Below, piece after piece: positions 29,524 to 39,654 of a stretch of 49,038 nt of DNA. A program made the translations under genes and the position numbers. Under the pieces are notes generated by a model. It saw only the letters and a program-made list of their open reading frames with translations. It ran no database searches and was not told the DNA's origin. Source of the DNA: Marvania coccoides (Eukaryota > Chlorophyta > Trebouxiophyceae > Chlorellales > Chlorellaceae); contig OY978110.1 of NCBI GenBank assembly GCA_963854735.1, positions 1-49,038 on the forward strand, written 5' to 3'. How positions within the stretch are numbered: the first letter of the stretch is position 1; the number at the start of each line of letters is the position of its first letter.

Positions 29524-30990
29524 ATGTCACTTCTTTCTTTTGTTTTATTTTTTCCTCTAATAGGAGCGACTGTTTTATTTTTTCTTCCAAAATGGAACTT
29601 ACAATTACTTAAAACAGTTGCTTTAAATATATCATTAATCACCTTTTTGGCATCTCTCATTCTTTGGGTTGATTTTGATAATTCAACATGGAAATTTCAA
29701 TTTGTTCAAAATACTGGAGCATCTCTCTCTTTTTCTTTTTCCACATTTAATTTTTTTTTTGGTGTTGATGGAATTTCATTGTTTTTTGTAATTCTTACGA
29801 CATTTTTAATTCCTGTATGTATTCTTGTAAGTTGGAAGAGTATTACTATGTATGTGAAAGAATATTGTATAGCTTTCTTAATTTTAGAAAGTTTAATGCT
29901 TGCTGTATTTTGTGTCGGTGATTTATTATTATTTTATATATTTTTTGAAAGTGTATTAATTCCAATGTTTATTATCATTGGTGTATGGGGTTCACGTGAA
30001 AGAAAAATTCGAGCAGCCTATCAATTTTTTCTTTATACATTATTAGGATCTGTTTTAATGTTATTAGCGATCTTATTAATATATTTTCAAGCAGGAACAA
30101 CAGATATAGAACTTTTATATACAAATTCATTTAGTGAACCACGTCAACTTCTTCTTTGGGTTGCTTTTTTTGCGAGTTTTGCTGTAAAAGTTCCTATGGT
30201 ACCAGTTCATATTTGGCTCCCGGAAGCGCACGTAGAAGCACCAACTGCCGGATCCGTTATTTTAGCTGGAATTCTTTTAAAATTAGGGACTTATGGTTTT
30301 TTAAGATTTTCTATTCCTTTATTTCCATATGCTACGCTCTATTTTACTCCATTAGTATATACTTTAAGTGTCATTGCAATTATTTATACGAGTTTAACAA
30401 CTCTTCGACAAATTGATTTGAAAAAAATCATTGCCTATTCTTCTGTAGCTCATATGAATTTTGTAACATTAGGTCTTTTTAGCTTAAATACACAAGGTAT
30501 TGAAGGAAGTATTCTTTTAATGATTAGTCATGGATTAGTTTCACCAGCTCTTTTTTTATGCATAGGAATTCTTTATGATCGTCATAAAACACGATTACTT
30601 CGTTATTATTCAGGCTGTGGAAGAACTATGCCACTATTTGCTTTATTTTTTGTATTTTTTACAATGGCAAATATAAGTTTACCTGGAACAAGTAGTTTTA
30701 TAGGGGAATTTTTAGTATTTGTAGGAACATATCAAAGCAATACATTTATTGCATTTTTAGCTGCAACCGGAATGGTTTTAGGTGCTGCTTATGCTTTATG
30801 GCTTTGTAATAGAGTTGTTTATGGTGTATTAAAACCTCATTTTATTTCAAACTTTAGTGATGTTACAAGAAGAGAATTTTTTATGCTTATTCCTTTTGTA
30901 ATTGGAATTCTTTGGATTGGTATTTACCCAGAACCTTTTTTAGATACAATTCATTGTTCAGTAAGTAATTTATTATATCACGGAAATTAA
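29524..30990 (+). CDS. nad4: NADH dehydrogenase subunit 4
   Basis: This 488-aa antiporter-like membrane subunit of complex I has HIWLPEAHVEAPTAGSVILA, followed by GILLKLGTYGFLRF, as its conserved core, and LILESLMLAVFC earlier with its conserved Glu. Length is typical (490-500 aa). It starts at ATG 29524 after a T-rich stretch, without introns. Confidence 0.98.
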   Translation: MSLLSFVLFFPLIGATVLFFLPKWNLQLLKTVALNISLITFLASLILWVDFDNSTWKFQFVQNTGASLSFSFSTFNFFFGVDGISLFFVILTTFLIPVCILVSWKSITMYVKEYCIAFLILESLMLAVFCVGDLLLFYIFFESVLIPMFIIIGVWGSRERKIRAAYQFFLYTLLGSVLMLLAILLIYFQAGTTDIELLYTNSFSEPRQLLLWVAFFASFAVKVPMVPVHIWLPEAHVEAPTAGSVILAGILLKLGTYGFLRFSIPLFPYATLYFTPLVYTLSVIAIIYTSLTTLRQIDLKKIIAYSSVAHMNFVTLGLFSLNTQGIEGSILLMISHGLVSPALFLCIGILYDRHKTRLLRYYSGCGRTMPLFALFFVFFTMANISLPGTSSFIGEFLVFVGTYQSNTFIAFLAATGMVLGAAYALWLCNRVVYGVLKPHFISNFSDVTRREFFMLIPFVIGILWIGIYPEPFLDTIHCSVSNLLYHGN

Positions 30991-31015
30991 TAAATTACAA
31001 AGTAATTTATTAGAT

Positions 31016-31202
31016 TTTGTTTTATTTCTTTCATATTTCTAGCATATTTTGGCATATTTTCTAAGAAAATATGCCAAAATATGCTAGAAATATGGAAGAA
31101 GTAATATAAAATGAAAAAGTCTAAGGTTTACCTGCAATAAAATATGTGTAAAATATTGGCTCTATTTAGCATAAAAAAGAACTTTAAAGTTCTTTTTTAT
31201 GG
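31016..31202. repeat. Convergent nad4/nad1 spacer: family A palindrome and terminal hairpin
   Basis: Family A palindrome at about 31018-31105, then CATAAAAAAGAAC / GTTCTTTTTATG at 31171-31201 overlapping the nad1 stop codon. The position suits 3'-end formation for both strands. Confidence 0.75.
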
Positions 31203-32183
31203 CAACCAATCGAAACTTAATAAAATTCCTGATACAAAAACAACCCATGCTAAAGATAGAGGTAAAAGAACCTTCCAACCTAACCGCATTAATTGATCAT
31301 ATCTATATCGTGGATAAGCTGCTCGTACCCAAATAAATCCAAAAAGAAAAAGTACAACTTTTAATCCAAACCAAAAAATTCCAGGGATCCAATAAAATAT
31401 CACAAAATTAAATGGTGGTAACCATCCTCCTAAAAAAAATAATGCACATAAACTACTCATTACAATCATATTTGCATACTCTCCTAAGAAAAATAATGTA
31501 AAACCCATAGATGAATATTCCACATTATATCCAGCGACTAATTCTGCTTCAGCTTCAGGTAAATCAAAAGGTGCACGATTTGTTTCAGCTAAACATGAAA
31601 TAAAGAACATAATTAAAACTGGAAATAAAGGAATACAAAACCATACATATTTTTGTGCTAATACAATTTCTGATAAATTCAGAGAACCCGCACATAATAA
31701 TACAGTAATAAGGATTAATCCAATTGACACTTCATAAGAAACCATTTGAGCAGCAGAGCGTAAACTGCCTAAAAAAGCATATTTTGAATTACTTGACCAT
31801 CCAGCTGTAATAATACCATAAACGCCTAAAGATGAAATAGCAAAAAGATAAAGAAGACCCACATTTAAATCGGCTAAAACTGATCCTTCAGTAAATGGAA
31901 TAACAGCCCAGGCTACTTGACTTAACAGAAAAGTTAATATTGGAGCAAAAAGAAAAATAATTAAATTAGCACTACTCGGTAAAATTGGTTCTTTAACAAT
32001 TAATTTTAATGCATCAGCAAAAGGTTGAAAAATTCCAAAAATCCCAACAACATTAGGACCTTTTCGACGTTGCATAGATGCTAAAATTTTTCTTTCAGCC
32101 AATACAAGAAAAGCAACTCCTAACAATAAAGGTATTGTTAATGCTAAAATTTTTAAAATAAGACTTAACAGAAAGAAATTCAT
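31197..32183 (-). CDS. nad1: NADH dehydrogenase subunit 1
   Basis: This 328-aa membrane subunit connects the peripheral and membrane arms of complex I and lines the quinone entry. Conserved blocks: [20 protein letters not shown], then [20 protein letters not shown] and [18 protein letters not shown]. Eight hydrophobic helices. Continuous, without the trans-splicing seen in plants. Confidence 0.98.
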   Translation of the reverse strand: MNFFLLSLILKILALTIPLLLGVAFLVLAERKILASMQRRKGPNVVGIFGIFQPFADALKLIVKEPILPSSANLIIFLFAPILTFLLSQVAWAVIPFTEGSVLADLNVGLLYLFAISSLGVYGIITAGWSSNSKYAFLGSLRSAAQMVSYEVSIGLILITVLLCAGSLNLSEIVLAQKYVWFCIPLFPVLIMFFISCLAETNRAPFDLPEAEAELVAGYNVEYSSMGFTLFFLGEYANMIVMSSLCALFFLGGWLPPFNFVIFYWIPGIFWFGLKVVLFLFGFIWVRAAYPRYRYDQLMRLGWKVLLPLSLAWVVFVSGILLSFDWLP

Positions 32184-32269
32184 TTTTTTTAGTTATTATT
32201 TACTTTTATAATTAGAGTCGTCTTTTTTCCCCAAAGCAGGTTTTACCTGAAGAATTTCGAAGTAATCCA

Positions 32270-32405
32270 TTGCAAGGTACATTCTTACTTTTTACGTAGT
32301 AAGAAGTAAGTATTTAAAAATTCTTAAAAAGGTACATTCTTACTTTGTAAGAAGTAAGGAGAGTTTTCTGCTTGAAAAGGAATATATTTCTTGAAAAGGA
32401 AGACT
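32270..32405. repeat. Single 27-bp-type units and family C repeats between nad1 and atp1
   Basis: GGTACATTCTTACTTTTTAC-GTAGTAAGAAGTAAG at 32276-32310 and GGTACATTCTTACTTTGTAA-GAAGTAAGG at 32331-32359 are units of the 2147-2569 array; family C pieces surround them. Confidence 0.8.
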
Positions 32406-32432
32406 TGTTTTAGGGAATTAAGACGACTATTT

Positions 32433-33962
32433 TTAATTTGTAGCTAAAAATCGTTCAGTAAATCCATCAAAAAAAGATTTTAATTGACTATCTAATTCTG
32501 GAGAAATCACTTTTTGTTCACGAATAGCTGTTAAAATATTAGAATCTATTTCACGAATTAAATTTTCTTCAAATTGTGAAATACTTGAAATATTTAATCG
32601 ATCTAAATATCCTTTTGTCGCTGCATAAAGAACTACAACTTGAGTTTCAATAGGCATTGGTTCGAATTGACCTTGTTTTAACACTTCAGTTAAACGAGCC
32701 CCACGATTTAATAAATATTGTGTTGCTGCATCTAAATCTGATCCAAATTGAGCAAAAGCAGCAACTTCACGATATTGTGCAAGTTCTAATTTTAATGTAC
32801 CAGCTACTTGTTTCATAGCTTTTAACTGAGCTGCTGATCCTACACGACTTACAGATAATCCTACATTAATAGCAGGTCGAATCCCTTTATAAAAAAGTTC
32901 AGTTTCTAAAAATATCTGGCCATCAGTAATAGAAATTACATTTGTTGGAATATATGCAGATACATCACCGGCTTGTGTTTCAATTACAGGTAAAGCTGTT
33001 AAAGATCCGCTTCCAGTATGTTTTGACATTTTAGCAGCACGTTCTAATAAACGTGAATGAAGATAAAATACATCTCCAGGGAACGCTTCACGACCAGGAG
33101 GACGACGTAATAATAATGACATTTGACGATACGCTACAGATTGTTTACTTAAATCATCATAAATAATTAATGCATGCATCCCATTATCACGGAAGTATTC
33201 ACCCATAGCACATCCTGAATATGGAGCTAAGAATTGTAATGGTGCTGGATCTGAAGCAGTAGCAGCAACTACAATTGAATACTCTAATGCTCCTGCGTCT
33301 GCAAGAACTTTTACAATTTGTGCAACTGTTGATCGTTTTTGACCAATAGCTACATAAACACAATAAAGTTTTTTCGATTCATCACCTTGTGCATTTACAG
33401 ATTTTTGATTAAGAATTGCATCAAGAGCAATGGCAGTTTTTCCCGTTTGACGATCACCAATAATTAATTCTCGTTGACCACGGCCAATTGGAACAAGACT
33501 ATCAACAGCCTTTAATCCAGTTTGCATAGGTTCGTGTACGGATTGACGAGCAATAATTCCAGGTGCTTTTACTTCAGCACGTCGACGAGTCACGTCTTTT
33601 AATGGTCCTTTTCCATCAATAGGATTTCCTAAACCATCAACAACACGACCTAATGTACCTTTTCCTACTGGAACATCTACAATAGTTCCTGTACGTTTTA
33701 CAATATCCCCTTCACGGATAGCACTATCATTTCCAAATAATACGATTCCTACGTTATCATTTTCTAAATTTAATGCCATTCCACGTACACCATTTGGAAA
33801 TTCTACCATTTCTCCAGCTTGAATTTTATTAAGTCCATATACACGAGCAATTCCATCACCTACTGATAATACTCGTCCAATTTCGTCTATATTAATTTTT
33901 GAATATGAATTTGAAATCTTCTGTTCCAGTAATACTGAAATTTCACTTAAAGATAATGCCAT
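32433..33962 (-). CDS. atp1: ATP synthase F1 subunit alpha
   Basis: This 509-aa F1 alpha subunit is the non-catalytic nucleotide-binding partner of beta in the matrix-exposed head. The P-loop [13 protein letters not shown] is near residue 170, and [20 protein letters not shown], followed by [20 protein letters not shown], is the family signature. Length is standard. The beta subunit is absent and must be nuclear-encoded, as is usual. Confidence 0.98.
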   Translation of the reverse strand: MALSLSEISVLLEQKISNSYSKINIDEIGRVLSVGDGIARVYGLNKIQAGEMVEFPNGVRGMALNLENDNVGIVLFGNDSAIREGDIVKRTGTIVDVPVGKGTLGRVVDGLGNPIDGKGPLKDVTRRRAEVKAPGIIARQSVHEPMQTGLKAVDSLVPIGRGQRELIIGDRQTGKTAIALDAILNQKSVNAQGDESKKLYCVYVAIGQKRSTVAQIVKVLADAGALEYSIVVAATASDPAPLQFLAPYSGCAMGEYFRDNGMHALIIYDDLSKQSVAYRQMSLLLRRPPGREAFPGDVFYLHSRLLERAAKMSKHTGSGSLTALPVIETQAGDVSAYIPTNVISITDGQIFLETELFYKGIRPAINVGLSVSRVGSAAQLKAMKQVAGTLKLELAQYREVAAFAQFGSDLDAATQYLLNRGARLTEVLKQGQFEPMPIETQVVVLYAATKGYLDRLNISSISQFEENLIREIDSNILTAIREQKVISPELDSQLKSFFDGFTERFLATN

Positions 33963-34350
33963 AATGAAATAATGTTTTTATTAGTTAGACTCGAATTTTC
34001 TATTTTTTACATTTTAATAACCAAACTTTTTACTTATTTAAGAAAGAAGAATGAAATCTTCTTTTTAAAAGAGTCGCTATTCATGTCCGACAAAATCTGA
34101 AGAGAGTTTTTCAAACTCTATAAAGATTCCATCTTTCATGGCAGACAAAGTCTGAATAATTGCTTCGCAATTTATGAGAGTTTTTCAAACTCTATAAAGT
34201 TTGAATAAGAGATTTCTCTTATTTTGCTTTCATGAGAGTTTTTCAAACTCTATAAAGATGAAATCTTTCATGTCAGACAAAGTCTGAAGAGAGTTCAAAC
34301 AACTTTTCATGACTGCTCTGCAGTATAAAGCATAGCTTTCATGAGTCTAC
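33963..34350. repeat. Dense family B compound-hairpin cluster
   Basis: At least eight concatenated modules: GAGAGTTTTTCAAACTCT (repeated), ATAAAGATTCCATCTTTCATG, CAGACAAAGTCTGAATAATT, GCTTCGCAATTTATG, AATAAGAGATTTCTCTTATT and ATAAAGATGAAATCTTTCATG. No gene is seen. Confidence 0.85.
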
Positions 34351-34421
34351 AGGAGAAAAGGGATTCGAACCCTTAACCTTTGGTTTTGGAGACCATTATT
34401 CTACCATTGAAACTATTCTCC
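34351..34421 (-). tRNA. trnW: tRNA-Trp (CCA)
   Basis: The acceptor GGAGAAT pairs with TTTCTCC except at the seventh position. The anticodon loop CTCCAAA gives CCA, which reads UGG only, so UGA is not expected to mean Trp here. The T arm is AAGGGTTCGAATCCCTT. Confidence 0.92.
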
Positions 34422-34424
34422 TTT

Positions 34425-34600
34425 TTAAGTATTTCAAAATACTTTTTAAGGAATAGAATTCTTGAAAAGTAAATATACCTTTTCCAGTATATGAAAATAC
34501 TTACTTCTTTTTTATTTCTGGCATATTTTGGCATATTTCTAAGAAATATGAAAGAAATATGAAAGAAATATGCAGTAGTAAGCATGTAGTTTTTTAGACA
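34425..34600. repeat. Families C and A beside trnW
   Basis: TTTTAAGGAATAGAATTCTT-GAAAAG (family C) and a family A palindrome at about 34500-34578. Confidence 0.75.
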
Positions 34601-34636
34601 GTAAATAAGAAATTAGGTAATAACTAACGATTTAGT

Positions 34637-34672
34637 CGTTAATAGCCACTTGCTCTACCACTGAGCTATTTG
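34637..34672 (-). pseudogene. tRNA-Asn 5'-half fragment
   Basis: CAAATAGCTCAGTGGTAGAG followed by CAAGTGGCTATTAACG copies the 5' half of trnN (47706-47777) with several changes and then stops at a small hairpin, TAACGATTTAGTCGTTA. There is no 3' half, so it cannot be a tRNA. Confidence 0.75.
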
Positions 34673-34708
34673 AAAATAAAAGGATTTTCAAATACTTGAA
34701 AAAGAGTA

Positions 34709-35317
34709 TTAATTAAATTTATCCGATAAAGCAGTATTTATTATATTTCTAAAAATGTCATAATTCAAAACATCTGGCATTGGTATTATCGTTTTCAGTG
34801 GAAAATCTGTTGTTGTTAAATTGACTTTCAACAGTTCTTGAAAAGTTTTTGTATCGCAATCAATTGCTATATTTTGATTTTTTCCCCAATCTTTCAATAT
34901 AATTTTTGTTTGCTCTAACCCAGTTATTTGTATAATAAGATAAGCAAAAAGAATAACTACAAAAAGTACGAGACTTCTCATAAATGGATTTAAAATATCC
35001 TCATATCCACGATCTTTTAAAACAGTCTCACCATATTTTTCTTTCATAGCATTAGAAACAGTTTCTGTAGCTGCTAAGAATGTATTTATAATTATTACTT
35101 GTATAAATATGAAATATAATTTGACAGTAAAACTTAGACATTTAAAATTTGTAGATATCCCAATACCTGCTTTTAGTAGAATAACAAAACTTATTATTTC
35201 TATAGAATAAGCAAGAAATGAATAATAAATTGTTAGACAAAGAATTCCAAATACCATATTATTACATAAAAAAAAAATGAATAATTCTTGAAGTGGTATC
35301 AAAAAACAAGATAACAC
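34709..35317 (-). pseudogene. Copy 3 of the unknown membrane-protein family (nearly intact)
   Basis: A 202-codon frame from GTG 35317 with no ATG. It has hydrophobic segments, KAGIGISTNFKCLSFTVKLY, the motif MKEKYGETVLKDRGYEDI, a further membrane segment and a soluble tail (KIILKDW, ELLKVN, IPMPDVLN, INTALSDKF). Its first ~15 residues are in a different frame from relatives: the ancestral-frame reading (LFFDTTSRIIHFFF, compare YFDITSKITHFF in copy 1) runs into TAA just after a run of ten T (35268-35277). One T fewer would join it to the rest. Either a slippage-prone gene or a pseudogene; truncated at the N-terminus relative to the 234-aa member. Confidence 0.6.
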
Positions 35318-35473
35318 CTTTTTGTAGTATTTTTGATTTTTTTAATATTTAATAAATAATTTATTACATATTTTACCTGAATAATTACATCTTACTTTGA
35401 AAAAAGTAAGCAGTAATTCATTGCAAATAAAACTCGAATATTGATAAAATCATTCATTTAATAAAAATTAGAT

Positions 35474-35546
35474 AGCCTACTATCGGACTCGAACCGATAA
35501 CCTTCGGTTTACAAAACCGATACTCTTCCAATTAAGTTAAGCAGGC
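35474..35546 (-). tRNA. trnT: tRNA-Thr (TGT)
   Basis: The acceptor GCCTGCT pairs with AGTAGGC, and the anticodon stem TCGGT/ACCGA encloses TTTGTAA (TGT). Confidence 0.94.
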
Positions 35547-35579
35547 TCGAAACATTTTTATATTTCACCTTATTTGTGA

Positions 35580-35715
35580 AGAAATAAGATGTAAGAAGTG
35601 AAGTACATTCTTACTTTTGCATATTTTTGGCATATTTTGGCATAGTTCTTTCATATTTTCTTTCATATTTCTTAGGAATATGCCAAAAATATGCCACAAA
35701 TATGAAAGAAGTAAA
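35580..35715. repeat. Family A palindrome between trnT and trnR
   Basis: A multi-word palindrome with CATATTTTTGGCATATTTTG on the left and ATATGCCAAAAATATGCC on the right around TTTCTTAGGAA. Confidence 0.8.
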
Positions 35716-35725
35716 GGCTTTAATT

Positions 35726-35799
35726 CGTGCTTGGAAAGATTCGAACTCTCAACCCTCAGATTCGTAGTCTGATACTCTATCCAATTGAGCCACAAGCAC
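35726..35799 (-). tRNA. trnR(acg): tRNA-Arg (ACG)
   Basis: The acceptor GTGCTTG pairs with CAAGCAC, and the anticodon stem CAGA/TCTG encloses CTACGAA (ACG). Confidence 0.94.
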
Positions 35800-35827
35800 A
35801 TAAAGTGTAATTTATTTAGCTCTATTT

Positions 35828-35905
35828 CATCTTTCATATTTCTAAGAAATATGCCAAAATATGCCAAAATATGCCAAAATATGCTAAAAATGTGCCATAT
35901 GGAAA
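35828..35905. repeat. Family A array upstream of trnR (asymmetric)
   Basis: TTTCATATTTCTAAGAAATA followed by three or four TGCCAAAATA words. Here one arm is expanded without a matching opposite arm. Confidence 0.75.
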
Positions 35906-36022
35906 AACAAAAATGTTCCTGAATATTCATTATAAAGCACTGTGAAATCAATTTGGAAAAATATAAAATAGATAAACAGAAAACTTTCTATTTTAAAATA
36001 AAAAAAATTCTGTTTCCCTATT

Positions 36023-36325
36023 TTATCCTTTCATTAAATTAATAAATTCTACGGCAATTGTCCCACGAATACGATAATAGACTACAAGTAAAGCTAATCC
36101 GATTGCTGATTCTGCGGCAGCTACAGTTAATATTAATAAAGCAAATAATTGACCTACTAAATCATCTAAATAGACTGAAAAAAGAAGAAAATTGAGATTC
36201 ACTGCTAATAACATGAGTTCAATTGACATTAACATTATTATAATATTTTTTCGATTTAAAAAAATCCCCCAAATACCTAATAGAAATAATATCATTGAAA
36301 CTGCTAAAAATTTAACTAAATCCAT
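36023..36325 (-). CDS. nad4L: NADH dehydrogenase subunit 4L
   Basis: This 100-aa three-helix membrane subunit of complex I (NuoK) has the characteristic [20 protein letters not shown] with its conserved membrane Glu, and a second acidic residue in [13 protein letters not shown]. Standard length. It lies 17 bases after nad6, an ancestral nuoJ-nuoK order, so co-transcription is likely. Confidence 0.97.
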   Translation of the reverse strand: MDLVKFLAVSMILFLLGIWGIFLNRKNIIIMLMSIELMLLAVNLNFLLFSVYLDDLVGQLFALLILTVAAAESAIGLALLVVYYRIRGTIAVEFINLMKG

Positions 36326-36342
36326 ACAAAATTTGTTTTTTT

Positions 36343-36960
36343 TTATGTAAGTTTTTGAAGAGTTTTTGCAAAATCACGTGTATTCTGTAAAAACACTTGT
36401 TGACGTTTAATTCGAATACCTTTTTGCATAGTTAATACAATGGCTCCAATCATAGCGACTAAAAGAATAATACTCGCAAGAAGAAAAAAGAAAAAATAAT
36501 ATGTATACATAATAGTCCCTAAAGCTTTAATATTAGAAACTGTATGAATAGTATTTCCCCAATCGACAAAATATAATTCACGATATTCTGTAAATGCTTG
36601 AATATTATCATAAAATAAAAGTGGAATTAAGTCATTATCGACAATTATTAATATTTCAAATAAAAATAAAATACCAACTAAACCACCAATAGGAAGATAG
36701 CGTAATCTTTTTTCATTAATTTCAGCAAGTTTAATATTTAACATCATTACAACAAATAAAAATAATACAGCAATAGCCCCCACATAAACCACTAAAAAAA
36801 TCATTGCAAAAAAATCTAAGTTAATTAATATAAGAAGTCCTGCAGCATTAAAAAATACTAAAATTAAAAATAATACTGAATGCACTGGATTTCGGGCTTG
36901 TATTACAAGAATTCCAGAAACAAGAGTGAGACTAGAAAATAAATAAAATAAAAAATCCAT
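36343..36960 (-). CDS. nad6: NADH dehydrogenase subunit 6
   Basis: This 205-aa membrane subunit of complex I (NuoJ) has [20 protein letters not shown], followed by [20 protein letters not shown], as its conserved core. The start is ATG 36960 ([10 protein letters not shown]); the 20 codons upstream are translated repeat sequence (family B) and have no homology. It precedes nad4L. Confidence 0.96.
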   Translation of the reverse strand: MDFLFYLFSSLTLVSGILVIQARNPVHSVLFLILVFFNAAGLLILINLDFFAMIFLVVYVGAIAVLFLFVVMMLNIKLAEINEKRLRYLPIGGLVGILFLFEILIIVDNDLIPLLFYDNIQAFTEYRELYFVDWGNTIHTVSNIKALGTIMYTYYFFFFLLASIILLVAMIGAIVLTMQKGIRIKRQQVFLQNTRDFAKTLQKLT

Positions 36961-36984
36961 AAGATATATTTTTATTGAAAAAAT

Positions 36985-37340
36985 TACTGGTAAAACCTGA
37001 ATAATGGTTTTACCATTCATGAGAGTTTTTCAAACTCTATAAAGCTTGAATAAGAGAAATCTCTTATTTTGCTTTCGTGTCAGACAAAGTCTGAAGAGAG
37101 TTCTTTGAACTCTATAAAGATGAAATCTTTCATGGCAGACAGAGTCTGAATAATGGTATTTTATTTGGGCTTACTTTATATTTAGAAATAAGTAAAGAAG
37201 TAAGATGAAATAAAATTAATCAACCATTTATTGCAGACAAAGTCTGATATTTAAAAGCTCTAAAGAGCCTTTTCAAGAATTGGAAAATCCTTCATATTTC
37301 TTTCATATTTCTAAAAAATATGCCAAAATATGTCAAAACA
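36985..37340. repeat. Family B cluster between tatC and nad6
   Basis: Modules GGTAAAACCTGAATAATGGT, GAGAGTTTTTCAAACTCT, AATAAGAGAAATCTCTTATT, CAGACAAAGTCTG, AGAGTTCTTTGAACTCT and ATAAAGATGAAATCTTTCATG, then a degenerate family A element reaching into the tatC stop. No gene is seen. Confidence 0.82.
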
Positions 37341-38087
37341 TTAAAGATGTCGAAATATGCCAGAAGTAAGAGAGAAATACGATGAAAGTTGAAAAATTAT
37401 TCCAATAAAAAGAATAATTTCGTAAAGAAAATACAAAGTAAAAAAAATAAATAATTGACTAAAAAAATCAGGTGGTGAAACAAACGCTGAGAAAAAAAGA
37501 CATATAAAAAATACAAGTTTTCTTTGTTTCCATAAACTTTTCCATGTGAGAGAATTCCGAAAATATAGGATTAAAAAACAAAAAGGTAACTGAAATATTC
37601 CTAAAACAAAAAGAAAAAATTTCGTTGTTAATTTTATATAAGAATCAATTCTTGGCATATATTCAAGAGTTACACTTGGTGAATTCATTTCAAAACTTAA
37701 AAGAAATTCACAAAATTTTGGAAAAAACACCCAATATATAAAAATAAATTCAAGTACAAAAAAAAACACTATGAGAATACCAATTTGAGTCACTATTTTT
37801 CGTTGAAATGTATAAAAACTAGGAATAAAAAATCTCCAAATTTCATAAATAATAAAAGGGAGAGTTGTTAAAATTGTTCCAATTATTGAAATTCGAATTA
37901 AAATAGCAAGTGCTTCAGGTATCTCAAAAAATAAAAAATGAGTTCTAAAGAGAAAAAAAGGTTTACTAAATAAATAAAAAAGTTCGTATTTATATGTATA
38001 ACTTATAAGAAAATTGAATAGACAAGCGAATAGTATATAAAAAAGTCGTATTCGTATTTCAAAAAAATAATGATTTATATATTGCAT
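37341..38087 (-). CDS. tatC: Sec-independent protein translocase TatC
   Basis: A 248-aa TatC (mttB/ymf16) with six hydrophobic helices, a twin-arginine translocation component of the inner membrane. The start is ATG 38087 (MQYINHYFFEIRIRLFYIL), matching the usual HLxELRxRL opening; the frame extends 23 codons upstream only to a TTG. Conserved features include the FFIPSFYTFQRK loop and EFIFIYWVFFP. The last residues (SGIFRHL) come from a family A repeat overlapping the stop, so the C-terminus has been rewritten. tatA/tatB partners are not encoded here. Confidence 0.92.
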   Translation of the reverse strand: MQYINHYFFEIRIRLFYILFACLFNFLISYTYKYELFYLFSKPFFLFRTHFLFFEIPEALAILIRISIIGTILTTLPFIIYEIWRFFIPSFYTFQRKIVTQIGILIVFFFVLEFIFIYWVFFPKFCEFLLSFEMNSPSVTLEYMPRIDSYIKLTTKFFLFVLGIFQLPFCFLILYFRNSLTWKSLWKQRKLVFFICLFFSAFVSPPDFFSQLFIFFTLYFLYEIILFIGIIFQLSSYFSLTSGIFRHL

Positions 38088-38423
38088 TTTATAGTACTTC
38101 TTAGTGTCATTCTTATAGATACTTTGCGGAATACTCAATTTTTTGATTTTCCACAAGAAGTATTAATTACTTAGAAATAATAGAAATTCTTCTATATGAA
38201 GAACATAAAGTATTTTTCAACTTGAACATAAGTAATAAAAAGTGAGTCACTCTTCCCTTTTCAAGCATTTGAAATTCCTTATTTGTTTCTTATTTTGGCA
38301 TATTTCTTTCATATTTTTGGCATATTTCTAAGAAATATGAAAGAAAATATGAAACAAATAAAATGAAGTAAGCACCCATTTATTGAATCTCAATTAGATC
38401 ACAAAAAATATTTTTCGATCACT
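38088..38423. repeat. Divergent tatC/rps4 spacer
   Basis: AT-rich with a family A palindrome at about 38280-38362 (TTTCTTATTTTGGCATATTT and complement). A possible promoter region on position; no motif recognised. Confidence 0.65.
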
Positions 38424-39434
38424 ATGAAGAAACTTCATCCTTATAATTTACCTTTTCAAGCAGATGTCCTTTTTCAAGAATCTCAAAATCCTTACTTCTT
38501 ACAAAGTAAGAATGTACCTAATGTCTTAGTGTTTAGTCCTAAGAATTATGCGTTTTTGAAAAAAAAAGAGTATTTTCCTGCTATATATTCAAAAAACCCA
38601 GTAAATCTTTTATTTTCCACTGATCAGTTTCTTTCAGAATTTTTTTTTAAATACCCTCAAAGAACTAAATATTCTGAATATAAACTTCAATTAAAACATC
38701 AAAAAAAATTACGTTTATTTTACGGTATTCTTTCAAAAACTCAATTAAGAAAATATTTTTCTCAAAGTAGTACCTATCCTGGTGAATTCTCAAAAAACTT
38801 TATTAGTTTAGTAGAACGAAGACTCGATGTACTTCTTTATCGAAGTCAGTTTGTCCAAAGTATCGCTATGGCAAAACAGATGATTACCCATAAAAAAGTA
38901 GTAGTAAATCAAAAAATAATCTCAAATCCTAGTTATTTAGCAAATCCTGGGGATGTGATTTCTCTAAAAAATTTTCGAAAGGTAATCGAAAAAAAAAATA
39001 TCGAAAAAGTTTCAAAAAAACTTTATTTTCAAGAGTGGAATTTTTCAAAAAAATATATAGCTAAAACGCAAATTCAATTTCTTCATTGGATACTAGCAAA
39101 AAAAATTCAAAATCAAGTTGATGACTTTTTTTTTGAAAAATCATTCTATGTTTATAAAAGAAAAAAAATCTCAAAAGGTTCTCTAGAGTGGAAAAAACTT
39201 CTTTTAAATTTTTTATCAAATCTGTCTTTTACTCCATTAGAAAAAGAAATTTTTTTTCAAAATATAATAAAACATTCTTTAAAAAAAACAAAAAGAAATT
39301 TTATGGCACGTAAACCTCTTCATATAGAAGTGTCATTAAAAACATCTACACTAATTTTTTTATATTCTCCACAAAGAGTGTATTATCCTTTTTTTTTAGA
39401 TTTTGATGTGTTACAAAAAGCAGCATTTTCATAA
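38424..39434 (+). CDS. rps4: Ribosomal protein S4, small subunit
   Basis: This 336-aa S4 protein initiates small-subunit assembly. The S4 RNA-binding domain is at about 131-190: VERRLDVLLYRSQFVQSIAM, then AKQMITHKKVVVNQK and NPGDVISL. The protein is longer than bacterial S4 (about 205) because of a low-complexity N-terminus and a long basic C-terminal extension. Residues 9-32 are translated repeats: LPFQADVLFQESQNP (family C) and PYFLQSKNVP (one reversed unit of the 27-bp array), the latter identical to a stretch in rps3. Confidence 0.96.
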   Translation: MKKLHPYNLPFQADVLFQESQNPYFLQSKNVPNVLVFSPKNYAFLKKKEYFPAIYSKNPVNLLFSTDQFLSEFFFKYPQRTKYSEYKLQLKHQKKLRLFYGILSKTQLRKYFSQSSTYPGEFSKNFISLVERRLDVLLYRSQFVQSIAMAKQMITHKKVVVNQKIISNPSYLANPGDVISLKNFRKVIEKKNIEKVSKKLYFQEWNFSKKYIAKTQIQFLHWILAKKIQNQVDDFFFEKSFYVYKRKKISKGSLEWKKLLLNFLSNLSFTPLEKEIFFQNIIKHSLKKTKRNFMARKPLHIEVSLKTSTLIFLYSPQRVYYPFFLDFDVLQKAAFS

Positions 39435-39493
39435 GAAAATTTTTAAAAAAATAAAGTATTTTCTCTTGACTCATTAATAGAATTAAGAAGAAC

Positions 39494-39565
39494 CTTTTCA
39501 AGGAATAGAATTCTTGAAAAGTATATAGATACCTTTTCAAGGAAGCTACCTTCTTGAAAAGTAAA
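39494..39565. repeat. Paired family C hairpins between rps4 and rps12
   Basis: CCTTTTCAAGGAATAGAATT-CTTGAAAAG, linker TATATAGATA, CCTTTTCAAGGAAGCTACCT-TCTTGAAAAG. Same elements and linker as 4408-4472, in swapped order. Confidence 0.85.
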
Positions 39566-39654
39566 TACACTTTGAAAAAGCAGGTAAACCCTGAAAAATT
39601 ACGAAGTAATTCATTTCTTTGAAAATACTTTAGAAAATAAAATTTGATACCCTT

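Noticed and set aside
35565..35951. A 128-codon minus-strand frame spanning trnR(acg)
   Set aside because: It covers a tRNA gene and two family A repeats; its IFGIF/HILAYFGIF peptides are translated palindromes.
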